A stretch of DNA of 64,000 nucleotides from an uncultured Armatimonadota bacterium. GTDB taxonomy: Bacteria; Armatimonadota; Fimbriimonadia; Fimbriimonadales; Fimbriimonadaceae. The first letter of the stretch is position 1, and the number at the start of each line of letters is the position of its first letter. The stretch is taken from positions 97,097 through 161,096 of the forward strand of contig CAIYMO010000055.1 of the NCBI GenBank assembly GCA_903927345.1. Reading direction: 5' to 3'. The translations under genes were made by a program, and so were the position numbers. Below the pieces are notes generated by a model, which ran no database searches, was not told the DNA's origin, and worked only from the letters and a program-made list of their open reading frames with translations. This document shows, piece after piece, positions 17,630 to 26,384 of this stretch.

Positions 17630-18354
17630 TCGACGTTTCTGGCCTGAGTCAGACCTTTGGCAAGAAGCAGGTTCTGAAGGAAATCTCGTTCTCGGTTGGC
17701 AAAGGCGAAGTCCTTGCTGTCATGGGAAGTAGCGGCGGTGGCAAAACTACGCTGCTGAGATGCATTGCGGGGCTGATTCAATCGACTTCGGGGTCGGTTC
17801 AGGTTGATGGGATTGAGGTTCGGAAGGATCCGGAAGCGGCTCGGCGGCGAATGGGAATGGTTTTCCAGGGTGCCGCGCTGTTCGACTACCTAAACGTTGA
17901 ACAAAACGTCCTCTTCGGGGTGGGACGCCATCTCAAGCTGAACAGTAAGGACGAGCGGGCGTTGCTAAAGGATTCTTTGGCGCGCGTCGGGCTTTCGGGG
18001 AACGAACACTTGTTCCCAAGCGAGCTGAGCGGGGGGATGCGCAAGAGGGTAGGCATGGCACGGGCAATCGCGCTGTCTCCATCGATCATGCTGTACGACG
18101 AGCCCACCACTGGACTCGATCCGATCACAACTTATCAGATCGATGAGCTGATCTCTCAGCTTCGCCGAGAACTGGGTGTGACAAGCCTTCTCGTAAGCCA
18201 CGATTTAATGAGTGTTCGCCGGGTTAGCGATCGTGTTGCCTTCCTTCATCAGGGTGAGTTAGTGTTCCTTGGGACTCCCGATCAATTCCTCGAATCTGAG
18301 CATCCCGCGATCCAAGAACTGGTGACAAAGACCCAGGCCGCGACCCTTCACTAA
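17626..18354 (+). CDS. ABC transporter ATPase, MlaF/MkL-like
   Basis: 242 residues, GTG start overlapping the AraC stop. Walker A GSSGGGKTTLLR (about 36-47), Q-loop MVFQGAALFDYLNVEQNVLFG, signature LSGGMRKRVGMARAI, Walker B IMLYDEPTTGLDP, H-loop LLVSHD. The FQ.aALFD..v.eNV pattern is typical of MlaF ATPases, which move phospholipids between membranes with MlaE permease and MlaD. No mlaE or mlaD is present in the window, so its partners must be elsewhere. Confidence 0.88.
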   Translation: MIDVSGLSQTFGKKQVLKEISFSVGKGEVLAVMGSSGGGKTTLLRCIAGLIQSTSGSVQVDGIEVRKDPEAARRRMGMVFQGAALFDYLNVEQNVLFGVGRHLKLNSKDERALLKDSLARVGLSGNEHLFPSELSGGMRKRVGMARAIALSPSIMLYDEPTTGLDPITTYQIDELISQLRRELGVTSLLVSHDLMSVRRVSDRVAFLHQGELVFLGTPDQFLESEHPAIQELVTKTQAATLH

Positions 18355-18417
18355 ACATTTTCGCGGCACCTTCGTTTTGCCAAACATTGCCCGGTTTGAA
18401 ACGGGAGAGAGAACACT

Positions 18418-18876
18418 ATGAAGAAGTCGCTGAAAACCATTCTCGTCGCCGCCCTGTTCGCAGGAGCTACGGTCACCGCTTACGCTCAAGCGGCTGGAAC
18501 CACTGGGACCCAGACTCCTCCTCCAACCAAGGGCGGTGCTAAGCAAGGCAAACAAGGTCGTACTGCAAAGGCAGATCCAATGCTCATGCTCAAGCGAGAC
18601 ACCGAAGTACTTGAGAAGCTGAGCCTCACCGACGAGCAGAAGAGCGGAGTCAAGAAGCTCAAGTCCGAAACTGAAGCGAAGCTCAAAGAACTGATGAAGG
18701 GCAAGACCAAGGGAGATGACCGAGCCGCGATGCGCACGAAGGTCAAGGAAGCGGTCGAAGCCTACAAGAAAGGACTTGAGGGCATCCTTACTCCAGTCCA
18801 GTACGCCGACTACGAGAAGGGAATGAAGGCCCTCACAAAGAAGGCAAAAGACAAGAAAGACGGCGGCTCCAACTAA
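18418..18876 (+). CDS. Secreted Spy/CpxP-like helical protein
   Basis: 152 residues. Signal peptide 1-24 (KKSLKTILVAALFAGATVTAYAQA), then a Gly/Thr/Lys-rich linker. A charged helical region follows (LEKLSLTDEQKSGVKKLKSETEAKLKELM ... LEGILTPVQYADYEKGM). The L(S/T)xEQ...ILTPxQ spacing resembles Spy/CpxP/LTXXQ-type periplasmic proteins. It is paralogous to the next gene (same architecture and similar KAL.EM/KALTKKA ending). A GGGAGAG ribosome binding site precedes ATG, and a strong terminator follows. Confidence 0.7.
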   Translation: MKKSLKTILVAALFAGATVTAYAQAAGTTGTQTPPPTKGGAKQGKQGRTAKADPMLMLKRDTEVLEKLSLTDEQKSGVKKLKSETEAKLKELMKGKTKGDDRAAMRTKVKEAVEAYKKGLEGILTPVQYADYEKGMKALTKKAKDKKDGGSN

Positions 18877-18900
18877 GTCGCTCTGGCTAACTCACTCTGA

Positions 18901-18935
18901 ACACCCCTGAGATGAATCTTTTCAGGGGTGTTTTT
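18901..18935 (+). terminator. Intrinsic terminator
   Basis: Stem 18901-18910 with 18922-18931 (ACACCCCTGA/TCAGGGGTGT), 11-base loop, then TTTTT. Confidence 0.88.
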
Positions 18936-19066
18936 GCGTCTGATGCTAGGGTTAGTCACAAAGACCCAAAGAATCGAAGTTAGGCGCGCCCTACTGAACT
19001 AAGAACCGTTGGTAGCGTTAAAACGTACATCGATCCATTTCCAATAGGGGAGATAGAAGGAAACTA

Positions 19067-19612
19067 ATGAAAAAGATGATCCGAAATTTTGTCGCTGTTG
19101 CCGTAATGTCGGCTCTGACTGTATCAGTCTTCGCCCAAGGCGCAGGTCCTGGCGGCGGTAAGGGGCAAGCTGGCGGTCGACCTGGTCAAGGCGGTCCTGG
19201 TGCTGGCGGCGGAATGCGACGCGGTCCTGGAATGATGATGGGCATGGACAGCGAGATCCTCGCTAAGCTCAAGCTCAGCAAGCCTCAGATGGACGCGGTT
19301 AAGAAGGTCAAAGAAGAGACCAAGAAGAAGATGGATGCTCTTCGAGCTTCGATGCCAAAGCCAAAGGAAGGCGAGCGACCGAAGATGGATCCAGGCATGC
19401 GCGATAAGTTCAAGAGTCTGATGGACGGCTACCAGGCTGGCATGAAGAAGGCAATGGGCGACAAGAAGTTTGCCGAGTATGAAAAGGCTCTCAAAGAGAT
19501 GCGTGCGAAAAGCGGCTTCGGCGGCGGGCGCCCAGGCGCTGGTGGTCCAGGAGCTGGTGGCCCAGGCGCAGCTACTGGAAAAGGCGCTGGTAAGGGACGC
19601 GGCGGAAACTAA
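19067..19612 (+). CDS. Secreted Gly-rich Spy-like helical protein
   Basis: 181 residues. Signal peptide ending at VFAQG (about 23), then a Gly/Pro/Met-rich linker (GPGGGKGQAGGRPGQGGPG). The helical core reads ILAKLKLSKPQMDAVKKVKEETKKKMDALR and KKAMGDKKFAEYEKALKEM, followed by a C-terminal Gly/Ala/Pro repeat tail (GGRPGAGGPGAGGPGAATG). It is a paralogue of the gene 200 bp upstream. Its own leader has GGGGAG and GAAGGA purine tracts. The function is unknown; Spy-type holdase activity is only a guess from architecture. Confidence 0.65.
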   Translation: MKKMIRNFVAVAVMSALTVSVFAQGAGPGGGKGQAGGRPGQGGPGAGGGMRRGPGMMMGMDSEILAKLKLSKPQMDAVKKVKEETKKKMDALRASMPKPKEGERPKMDPGMRDKFKSLMDGYQAGMKKAMGDKKFAEYEKALKEMRAKSGFGGGRPGAGGPGAGGPGAATGKGAGKGRGGN

Positions 19613-19628
19613 GGTTCCGGGTCTAGAT

Positions 19629-19664
19629 AAAACGGTAGCTTGTCGAAAGGCAAGCTACCGTTTT
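19629..19664. terminator. Bidirectional intrinsic terminator
   Basis: 14-bp perfect stem (19629-19642 with 19651-19664, AAAACGGTAGCTTG/CAAGCTACCGTTTT) between convergent genes; A-rich on one side, T-rich on the other. Confidence 0.92.
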
Positions 19665-19683
19665 GTTGTTTGTCAGCGCTTGT

Positions 19684-20262
19684 TTAAAAGCTGATGCCGA
19701 CCGGGGTTTCGGGCATGTGCTGGTATGCGGAGTATCGGCGAATCCACTGTCCTTGGATTTCGGCATCTCCCACGGTGCCCTCTGCACAGTCATAAAACAC
19801 CGACTTAGAGCATTCGTATTCGAGCGAGCCTTCACCTGGACTGGTCATGCGGACGAAGAAGCGCAGGTCGTGGTGGCTATCAAACTGGGTTTCGTTGCTG
19901 ACGTAGTTGCCGTTGGAGTCGATCCCGTACCGGGCAATAATCCTCGCTCGGTTGAGCAGGCGTGGGATGCCGAGATTCTTCTTCTTGTCCTCCATGATTC
20001 CGTAAACGAATCCACCGAGGGTGATGCAGACTCCGACGACGATACCGGCCATCGCAATTCCGACAAGAATCCGCGTGGTGAGGCTCTGGGTTTGGAGGAA
20101 GACTGGATTACTCGCATCGCCCGTCATCAGGAGCCTTCCCGCTTCGAGGAAGTAGATCCCGACTCCAGACAGGGCACTGAAACAGAGCCCGCCGACGATG
20201 ATGAACCCCAGCTGTTTCTGCTTGTGGTTGTCGATCTCTTCAGTTGTAAACCAGCGCATCAT
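19684..20262 (-). CDS. Hypothetical membrane protein
   Basis: 192 residues from ATG 20262, which is preceded by GGAGAG; a second ATG follows at once (MMRWF). Two membrane helices (about 18-40 and 64-90) separated by a loop, then a cytoplasmic-type basic segment (EDKKKNLGIPRLLNRARIIARYG) and a beta-rich domain (about 110-192: GNYVSNETQFDSHHDLRFFVRM, LEYECSKSVFYDCAEGTVGDAEIQGQWI). The C-terminal part resembles DUF2500-like or SHOCT-less membrane proteins, but no family is certain. Confidence 0.6.
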   Translation of the reverse strand: MMRWFTTEEIDNHKQKQLGFIIVGGLCFSALSGVGIYFLEAGRLLMTGDASNPVFLQTQSLTTRILVGIAMAGIVVGVCITLGGFVYGIMEDKKKNLGIPRLLNRARIIARYGIDSNGNYVSNETQFDSHHDLRFFVRMTSPGEGSLEYECSKSVFYDCAEGTVGDAEIQGQWIRRYSAYQHMPETPVGISF

Positions 20263-20340
20263 GTCTCTCCGCTTAAATCTTACGGACAAATGGAGTTAAT
20301 GATGTTTGGGTTTTGTTTGGAGAGGACGAAACGGTTGGGA

Positions 20341-21522
20341 TCAGAGCTTTAGAAGGCCGGCGACCGTAACCATGTCTTTGTCTCCTCGGCCCGACATATT
20401 GACGATGACGCGCTCGCCTGGCTTGAACAATCCAGGGATCTTGAGGGCGGCAAATGCGTGAGCCGTTTCCAGAGCACAGATCAAACCTTCACGGTGGGCC
20501 ACCCATTGGAGGGCATCCAAAGCTTCTTCGTCGGTGACGGCAACGTACTCGGCACGACCGAGGTCTTTCAGGTACGAGTGCTCCGCGCCGACGCCGGGGT
20601 AGTCCAGTCCAGCCGACACCGAGTGTGTGCCGATGACCTGTCCATCGTCGTCTTGCATCAAGTAGCTGTAGGAGCCGTGGAGAACACCCGGAGAACCGGC
20701 GGTGAGCGGTGCTGCGTGAGCTCCTGAAGTCAGTCCGCGACCTCCCGCTTCGACCCCAACCATTCGTGTCGAGTCGTCGCCGTAGAATCCGGCGAAGAAG
20801 CCGATGGCGTTGCTTCCTCCACCAACGCAAGCAATGACGGCATCTGGGGTGAGAGCGTAGCGCTCGAAGTATTGAGCTCGTGCTTCGTCACCAATTACGC
20901 GCTGGAACTCACGCACCATGTAGGGGTAAGGGTGGGGACCCGCAGCGGTGCCGATGATGTAGTGGGTGGAGTCTACGTTGGTGACCCAATCGCGCATTGC
21001 CTCATTGAGGGCGTCTTTGAGGGTCTTGGTGCCGCTGGAGACCGGGTTGACCTTTGCTCCGAGGAGCTTCATGCGGAAGACGTTGAGCATCTGGCGCTCG
21101 ATATCTTCCTCGCCCATGTACACCTCGCATTCGAGGCCGAGAAGTGCGCAGACGGTTGCGGTGGCTACGCCGTGTTGTCCGGCACCAGTTTCGGCGATGA
21201 TCCGCTTCTTGCCCATTCGGACTGCGAGAAGCGCTTGGCCGAGCGCGTTATTAATCTTGTGTGCGCCGGTGTGATTGAGATCTTCACGCTTGATCGTAAC
21301 ATGAAGACCTGTATCCTCCGAGAGTCGCTTGGCTTCGGTCAACGGGTTCGGTCGGCCAACGTACTCGCGGAGGAGGTCGTTAAATTCGGTGCGGAACGCA
21401 GTGTCCTGCCACGCCTTCTCGAAATCAGCATCAAGCTGTTCGAGGGCAGGCATCAATGTCTCAGGCACAAATCGCCCGCCAAACGCGCCAAAGCGGCCAC
21501 GAGCGTCAGGTTTGGTTTCCAC
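20341..21522 (-). CDS. trpB: Tryptophan synthase beta chain
   Basis: 393 residues, GTG start. It condenses indole with serine to tryptophan, PLP-dependent. Seen: [42 protein letters not shown] with the PLP lysine (HKINN), [50 protein letters not shown] (phosphate-binding loop), the [20 protein letters not shown] stretch and NMSGRGDKD at the end. The length is typical of TrpB1. No trpA is adjacent. TAGACT lies exactly six bases before the GTG, with no Shine-Dalgarno. Confidence 0.97.
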   Translation of the reverse strand: METKPDARGRFGAFGGRFVPETLMPALEQLDADFEKAWQDTAFRTEFNDLLREYVGRPNPLTEAKRLSEDTGLHVTIKREDLNHTGAHKINNALGQALLAVRMGKKRIIAETGAGQHGVATATVCALLGLECEVYMGEEDIERQMLNVFRMKLLGAKVNPVSSGTKTLKDALNEAMRDWVTNVDSTHYIIGTAAGPHPYPYMVREFQRVIGDEARAQYFERYALTPDAVIACVGGGSNAIGFFAGFYGDDSTRMVGVEAGGRGLTSGAHAAPLTAGSPGVLHGSYSYLMQDDDGQVIGTHSVSAGLDYPGVGAEHSYLKDLGRAEYVAVTDEEALDALQWVAHREGLICALETAHAFAALKIPGLFKPGERVIVNMSGRGDKDMVTVAGLLKL

Positions 21523-21528
21523 AAACCT

Positions 21529-21534
21529 AGTCTA
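21529..21534 (-). promoter_or_regulatory. Candidate -10 box, leaderless (trpB)
   Basis: TAGACT on the minus strand, exactly 6 bases before GTG 21522. Confidence 0.5.
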
Positions 21535-21602
21535 CAGTCTCAGAAGCAAACTCTTCAGCAGGCGAATTGACTAACCCGCGAAAAACCTCCCAAGACTGCA
21601 GG

Positions 21603-22670
21603 CTAGACCGCCGCCGCAATCGCGTCGCCAAGCTTCGACGTGCTAACCAGCTGGCACCCAGGCTCAAAAATGTCAGCGGTGCGGAGGCCGCTCTCAAGAA
21701 CCTTGTTGCAAGCGTCTTCGATCCGCTTGGCGCCTTCCAGGTCGCCGAAGGTGTATTGCAACATCATTGCGGCACTGAGAATGGTCGCGACGGGGTTTGC
21801 CCGTCCTTGCCCAGCGATGTCGGGAGCGGAGCCGTGGACAGGCTCATAAAGTCCGAACGGCTTGTCGCCTTTGGCATCGCTGAGAGAAGCCGACGGAAGC
21901 AGACCGAGAGATCCGGTGATCATTGACGCTTCATCGGACAAAATGTCGCCAAACATGTTTTCGGTCAGGATGACATCGAACTGACGTGGATCGCGGATGA
22001 GCTGCATCGCACAGTTGTCGACCAACATATGCGTGACTTTGACGTCAGGATTCTTCGCGGCGAGTTCGGTGACGACTTCGCGCCAGAGTCGCGACGTCTC
22101 AAGGACGTTAGCTTTATCAACGCTGACGACTTCGTGTCGTCGTGCTCGGGCGACGTCGAAGGCATTGAGAGTAATGCGCTCGATTTCGGCTCGGGAGTAG
22201 GTGCAGGTGTCAACGGCGATTGTTCCGTTTTCTCGTCTCTCCCGAGGAGTTCCGAAGTAGATTCCTCCGGTCAACTCTCGGACGACGCAGAGGTCGATCA
22301 TGCCGTGGTCACCTTTGAGGGGGGAGGCGGTAAGCAACGCCTTCATTGTCTTCGCGGGTCGGACGTTTGCATAAAGGTTTAGTTCAGAGCGAAGAGCAAG
22401 CAGCGCGCCGACTTCAGGTCGAAGCGTGGTGGGCTGGATATTGTCCCACTTAGGGCCGCCGACTGCGCCCATCAGAGCCGCATCCGCTTCTCGGCAAAGG
22501 TCAAGAGTGCTTGCGGGGAGGGGGTGACCGGTCTGGTCATAGGCAATTCCGCCAATCAGAGCTTCTTCGAACTCGAAGTCAGAGGAAACGGCTCGGACGA
22601 CCTTAACCGCCTCGGCTACGACCTCCGGTCCAATCCCATCACCCGGCAAAACCGCAACTTTGAACGCCAT
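21603..22670 (-). CDS. leuB: 3-isopropylmalate dehydrogenase
   Basis: 355 residues from ATG 22670 (the open frame reaches 22691 but the family start is [18 protein letters not shown]). It oxidises and decarboxylates 3-isopropylmalate with NAD in leucine synthesis. Seen: [141 protein letters not shown]. It lies upstream of trpB on the same strand with an 80-bp gap. No leuA, leuC or leuD is near. Confidence 0.97.
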   Translation of the reverse strand: MAFKVAVLPGDGIGPEVVAEAVKVVRAVSSDFEFEEALIGGIAYDQTGHPLPASTLDLCREADAALMGAVGGPKWDNIQPTTLRPEVGALLALRSELNLYANVRPAKTMKALLTASPLKGDHGMIDLCVVRELTGGIYFGTPRERRENGTIAVDTCTYSRAEIERITLNAFDVARARRHEVVSVDKANVLETSRLWREVVTELAAKNPDVKVTHMLVDNCAMQLIRDPRQFDVILTENMFGDILSDEASMITGSLGLLPSASLSDAKGDKPFGLYEPVHGSAPDIAGQGRANPVATILSAAMMLQYTFGDLEGAKRIEDACNKVLESGLRTADIFEPGCQLVSTSKLGDAIAAAV

Positions 22671-22695
22671 TGTAATTGTAATTATGAACAAAAAA

Positions 22696-22721
22696 GGCGG
22701 CTCCGGTTTCCCGGAGCCGCC
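22696..22721 (-). terminator. Intrinsic terminator of the DUF4382 lipoprotein gene
   Basis: 11-bp stem (22696-22706 with 22711-22721, GGCGGCTCCGG/CCGGAGCCGCC), 4-base loop, followed on the minus strand by a T-run. It separates this gene from leuB. Confidence 0.9.
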
Positions 22722-22740
22722 ATTTCCACTTAGGCTGAGC

Positions 22741-24156
22741 TTAGTTGTTTCCGCCGCTCGCCTTCAGTTCGGCTTTACCGGGGCTGAAGAGGCCATCTTT
22801 GTAGATTCCTTCGACTTTAACGACCTTGCTTCCCGTTGCGAGCGCTTCGAAGAAGGCTGCCTTGGTCATTGAGTTACCGTTGGTGTTCTTGTACCTTGTG
22901 GCAGTGCTCACTTTAACGGGCACCAACCCAGACTCAGGTGCATCGAAGCCTTCGTGCTCGCTAATTTGGATGGAGAAAGTTCCTGCCTCAGCATCAGGTA
23001 CCGAGCTCGTTCCCTTAGCCTCATCTCCGCCGAGCTCAGACTCGTTTTCGATGTGAACACTCTTTGCGGTGATCGTGTTGGTTGACGACGAGTAAACGCC
23101 TTCGACTTCAACCACTGCGTTTGCTCCGGCTGCGGTGAGCGCAGCGTAGAACTGAGCAGACGTTAGGGTTGATCCGTGGTTGCCTCGGAATCGAGTTGTG
23201 GTGCTGTTCGTTACGACCGAAACCTTTTCGCCTTGTGGAGCAAATCCTCGGGTGTACTTCGGTGCGACGTCGAACGAGTTGGAGAGCTCAACAATATTAG
23301 AAGCCGCTCCGATAGCCTTCGCCTCGTCTTCAAACTCACTTTCGAGCTTGATGACTCGAGCGCTGACCGTCTTGGTGACTGGGTTATAGTCGCCATACAC
23401 TTCGGCCTTAAGGCCGTTTGCGAGTGCCGACGCTCCGTCTCCAACAATGGAGGTATTCGCATCGGTTGCTACCGTCAGGGTTCCGCCGGTGCGGAGACCG
23501 AGAAGGAAGGTTTGGGTTGGGGAAGTACCCGAAAGGTCTCGGACGAGGCCCTTGAACTCGAATCGCTCGTGTCGGGCTGAATCATCCAAACCGGTGCCTG
23601 GGTGAACTGCGAGGACAGGAGTGACCACGCCGCCGACGAAGGTCCAGTTGCGAAGGTCAAAGTCGATTGCGACTCGGGTTGCGCGTGGAACAACTAGGGC
23701 AGGGGAAAGATTGATTTCCAGCTTGGATCGACCTGCGGTGCTGTCGTCCATCGAGGCAGGGAAGTTGCCGGTTGAGCTGGTGCCAGAAGGCGAAGCAACG
23801 AGGGTAACTGACTTATCAAGAACAAATTCGATCTTGTTGTAGGTGCCATCGGCGAGAACGCCAGGAGCGAGCAAGAGGAACTTGGAAGCGCCGTCGTTGA
23901 GCTGCCGAAGGTTAATCGTGGTTCCGTCCACGCTATCAAAAAGCGTTGTGGATGCGCCGGCAGAATTCTTGATCTGCGCTTTGTAAACCTTCACCCACAC
24001 GCCGCTGTATCCGGTGTGGAGGTCATCAGTGACGAAGAGCTGGAAGTTGCCTGTCCCACCGGATGATGAGGAAGCCCCTCCGCAACCCAGAGCGCCAAGG
24101 AGCACGCTCATGGCGAGTGTTATTGCGAGGCAAAGTTGGATTATTCGAGTTTTCAT
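22741..24156 (-). CDS. Lipoprotein with DUF4382 and repeated DUF5666-like domains
   Basis: 471 residues from ATG 24156, preceded by GAGGGGACC. Lipoprotein signal ending LLGALGC. Residues about 35-180 look like DUF4382 ([26 protein letters not shown] ... [20 protein letters not shown]). The remainder has three beta-rich repeats of the DUF5666 style, each with a strand pair ending KV.G.Y or [22 protein letters not shown] / [22 protein letters not shown] / [21 protein letters not shown]. These are probably extracellular beta-sandwich or OB-like units. The function is unknown. Confidence 0.8.
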   Translation of the reverse strand: MKTRIIQLCLAITLAMSVLLGALGCGGASSSSGGTGNFQLFVTDDLHTGYSGVWVKVYKAQIKNSAGASTTLFDSVDGTTINLRQLNDGASKFLLLAPGVLADGTYNKIEFVLDKSVTLVASPSGTSSTGNFPASMDDSTAGRSKLEINLSPALVVPRATRVAIDFDLRNWTFVGGVVTPVLAVHPGTGLDDSARHERFEFKGLVRDLSGTSPTQTFLLGLRTGGTLTVATDANTSIVGDGASALANGLKAEVYGDYNPVTKTVSARVIKLESEFEDEAKAIGAASNIVELSNSFDVAPKYTRGFAPQGEKVSVVTNSTTTRFRGNHGSTLTSAQFYAALTAAGANAVVEVEGVYSSSTNTITAKSVHIENESELGGDEAKGTSSVPDAEAGTFSIQISEHEGFDAPESGLVPVKVSTATRYKNTNGNSMTKAAFFEALATGSKVVKVEGIYKDGLFSPGKAELKASGGNN

Positions 24157-24369
24157 TGGTCCCCTCAGGGTTAGTATGGGCTCTGATTGTTGTTCCACAA
24201 TCCGGGCACTCTTTAATGAGAGTCTTGTGTGGTGTGTTAATACCTCGTGTAGGTCAAAAGTCCTGAACCTGGTCTTTTAACGGGGCTCATGACTCGGGCT
24301 AAATCCAGATCCTTCACTGTGATCAGAGCCTTGGCGGGAACGATGCGAGGAGCAATTTCGTGAAAGGAA

Positions 24370-24375
24370 TATAAT
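24370..24375 (+). promoter_or_regulatory. Candidate -10 box, leaderless (glycosidase-like gene)
   Basis: A perfect TATAAT lies exactly 6 bases before ATG 24382. Another ATG overlaps the box but reads only MTTC before a stop. AAAGGA just upstream would be too far away and not transcribed. Confidence 0.6.
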
Positions 24376-24381
24376 GACAAC

Positions 24382-26214
24382 ATGCTGACCGCCGCAGTGT
24401 TTGCCGCGTCTGCGGTTGTGACCAGCTTGAGTGGTGCACCGCGTCCGTTGTGGCCAGGATTCGGGGTTCGAGTTAACTTCGAGACTCCCAGCAAACCAGA
24501 GTTGGATTTGCTCGCCAAGGGTCGGATTCAATACGTCCGATCTGAACTCGCATGGGATCTCATCGAGAAGCAGGACGGCGTCTATGATTTTTCCTCGGTG
24601 GACGGACTCCTCGCAAAGCTCAAAACTAAAGCGATTCGGCCGATCTTCCACTTATCTGCTCAAAAGAAGTTTTTAGCCGTAGCGGCGAAGCCCTCTTCTG
24701 ACGCAGGGGCGGCCTACATTCGTTGGGCCGGAGAAGTAGCTAACCACTTTAAGGGCGAAGAAGTTATCTTTGAAATCGACGCCCAGCCAGGAGCGATTGC
24801 TGCATCAGCAACCGATTCAAATCTACTCGCTGAATCTGCAAAAGCAATGCGATTCATGGATGCGCAAACTCGACTGGTCGTTTCGGGTGTGGTTGGAGCC
24901 GACACCGCTTTCTGGAGCCGAACTCTCACGGAAGAAGTCATCGCACTCGTCGATGGCGTAGCCTACTCACCAGCGCGAACCGGTGGGCCAGAGAATACAG
25001 TTTCCGAGGTAACGCAGATCAAGGAGTTCATTCGCCGTCGGGCTCCAGAAGGCAGAAAGTCGCTCCCTGTCATCTGTGATGCGTGGGGCTGCAGCACGGC
25101 GAAGGGCTTGAACACCGAGGGCAGGCAAGCGATGTATGTTTCGCGTCTCTGGTTGCTCAACTCCGCGCTCGGGGTTCCGATCACGATTTACGACTCCTGG
25201 CAAGACAACGGTCCAAACGCTGAGCGTCCCTCTGACCGGCTAGGATTGGTGCGCGAAAATCTGGATATCAAGCCTGCTTTCATTGCCGCAAAGGAGGCCC
25301 AGGAGAAGTTTAAGGGATGTACTTCTTTCACTCGGTTGCGTCAATCAGACCCCCTCTCTTGGGTAATCGTCGGAGCAGGCAATGGTCGCATGGTCCAGGC
25401 CAAATGGCACCAAAGAGAGGCAGGCATCACGTTTAAACAAATGCCCTTGAAAGACAAGTGGCATAAGGACTTGTATGCTCGCCTGAACTCTTCGGGGGGC
25501 GAGGAGCGCACTGTCGGAGCGGCTCCAAACGCGCTGGCACCCAAGCTGGTCACGCCCGCTTTGGAGGGATTTGATTTCGCTTTTGCCCCACCTCTGGACG
25601 ACGATGGATGGTGTGTTGTCATCGACAAAGCAACTCCGAACCCAGCGAAATTGGAGTTCAAGTACGTTCGGTCTTCCGGTGTCAGTGTGACCTGCTATGC
25701 CAAGGTCTCCAATCCCCGGTCGGTCGAGGCATTGGCAATGAGTGAGCCCAAAGCGACAATTAGTATTGGAACCACTGGCGCAGTTGCAGGCTCATTCCGG
25801 GTGGAGTCGGTATCGATTGAACCAGAGAAATGGGAACTGAAGAAGGAAGGGAATCTGACCGGAGAACTGACTTTGGGTCAGCGGGGGTTGTTGCTGAACT
25901 ACGGCGGTGCCGGAAAGGCTGCGATTAGTCCCTTGCAACAGTTGGCAATTCCCGAGGGAGCTAAGGCCTTGGTTGTTTGGATTAAGCAGGACGGTAGCGG
26001 CAACAAATTCCGGTCGGAGTATCGCGACGCAGCCGGCGAAGTTGTCTCAGTCGAATTGGGTGCGTTTGAAGGTGCTCCAGACCGAGATGGATGGAGGGCG
26101 ATCAAAATCCCGCTGAATGGCAATGCCGCAGAATGGGTTTCCTTGCTACTGGTCGAGGCTGAAAAAGAACGCGGCGGAGCGATTGAGATCGGCCCCGCCG
26201 CATATATGTTCTAG
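24382..26214 (+). CDS. Glycoside hydrolase-like TIM-barrel protein, probably non-catalytic
   Basis: 610 residues with a short signal-like N-terminus (MLTAAVFAASAVVTSLSGA). Residues about 25-300 follow the pattern of GH5/GH39-type (beta/alpha)8 barrels: VRSELAWDLIEKQDGVYDFSSVDGLLAKLKTKAIRPIFHLS, then a strand where the acid/base NEP should be but reads EVIFEIDAQPG, then YSPARTGGPENTVSEVTQIKEFIRR and PVICDAWGCST. Residues 450-610 form a beta-sandwich (AKALVVWIKQDGSGNKFRSEYRDAAGEVVSVELG), like a carbohydrate-binding module. The missing NEP suggests loss of catalysis or a different mechanism. It shares its final CTAG with the convergent lipoprotein gene. Confidence 0.65.
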   Translation: MLTAAVFAASAVVTSLSGAPRPLWPGFGVRVNFETPSKPELDLLAKGRIQYVRSELAWDLIEKQDGVYDFSSVDGLLAKLKTKAIRPIFHLSAQKKFLAVAAKPSSDAGAAYIRWAGEVANHFKGEEVIFEIDAQPGAIAASATDSNLLAESAKAMRFMDAQTRLVVSGVVGADTAFWSRTLTEEVIALVDGVAYSPARTGGPENTVSEVTQIKEFIRRRAPEGRKSLPVICDAWGCSTAKGLNTEGRQAMYVSRLWLLNSALGVPITIYDSWQDNGPNAERPSDRLGLVRENLDIKPAFIAAKEAQEKFKGCTSFTRLRQSDPLSWVIVGAGNGRMVQAKWHQREAGITFKQMPLKDKWHKDLYARLNSSGGEERTVGAAPNALAPKLVTPALEGFDFAFAPPLDDDGWCVVIDKATPNPAKLEFKYVRSSGVSVTCYAKVSNPRSVEALAMSEPKATISIGTTGAVAGSFRVESVSIEPEKWELKKEGNLTGELTLGQRGLLLNYGGAGKAAISPLQQLAIPEGAKALVVWIKQDGSGNKFRSEYRDAAGEVVSVELGAFEGAPDRDGWRAIKIPLNGNAAEWVSLLLVEAEKERGGAIEIGPAAYMF

Positions 26215-26384
26215 CTGCCGGCTTTCTTCATTCCGTCTTTACCGCCGACTTCTCCGGTAGCCGGTCCGGCTCCCTTCAGGTCGTTGGCGATGGAATCACT
26301 CGGCTTCATGCTGGCATCGTCTGAGCTGCATCCGGTGAGTACGAACCCACCGGTGATCAAAGAGAGAATAACGAGTACACGCAT
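26211..26384 (-). CDS. Small lipoprotein coupled to the prepilin gene
   Basis: 57 residues. ATG 26384 overlaps the prepilin stop as TAATG, so translation is coupled. Lipoprotein signal MRVLVILSLITGGFVLTGC, then a short hydrophilic tail (SSDDASMKPSDSIANDLKGAGPATGEVGGKDGMKKAGS). No fold is evident. Its position behind a prepilin-like gene suggests an accessory of that surface protein. Confidence 0.75.
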   Translation of the reverse strand: MRVLVILSLITGGFVLTGCSSDDASMKPSDSIANDLKGAGPATGEVGGKDGMKKAGS

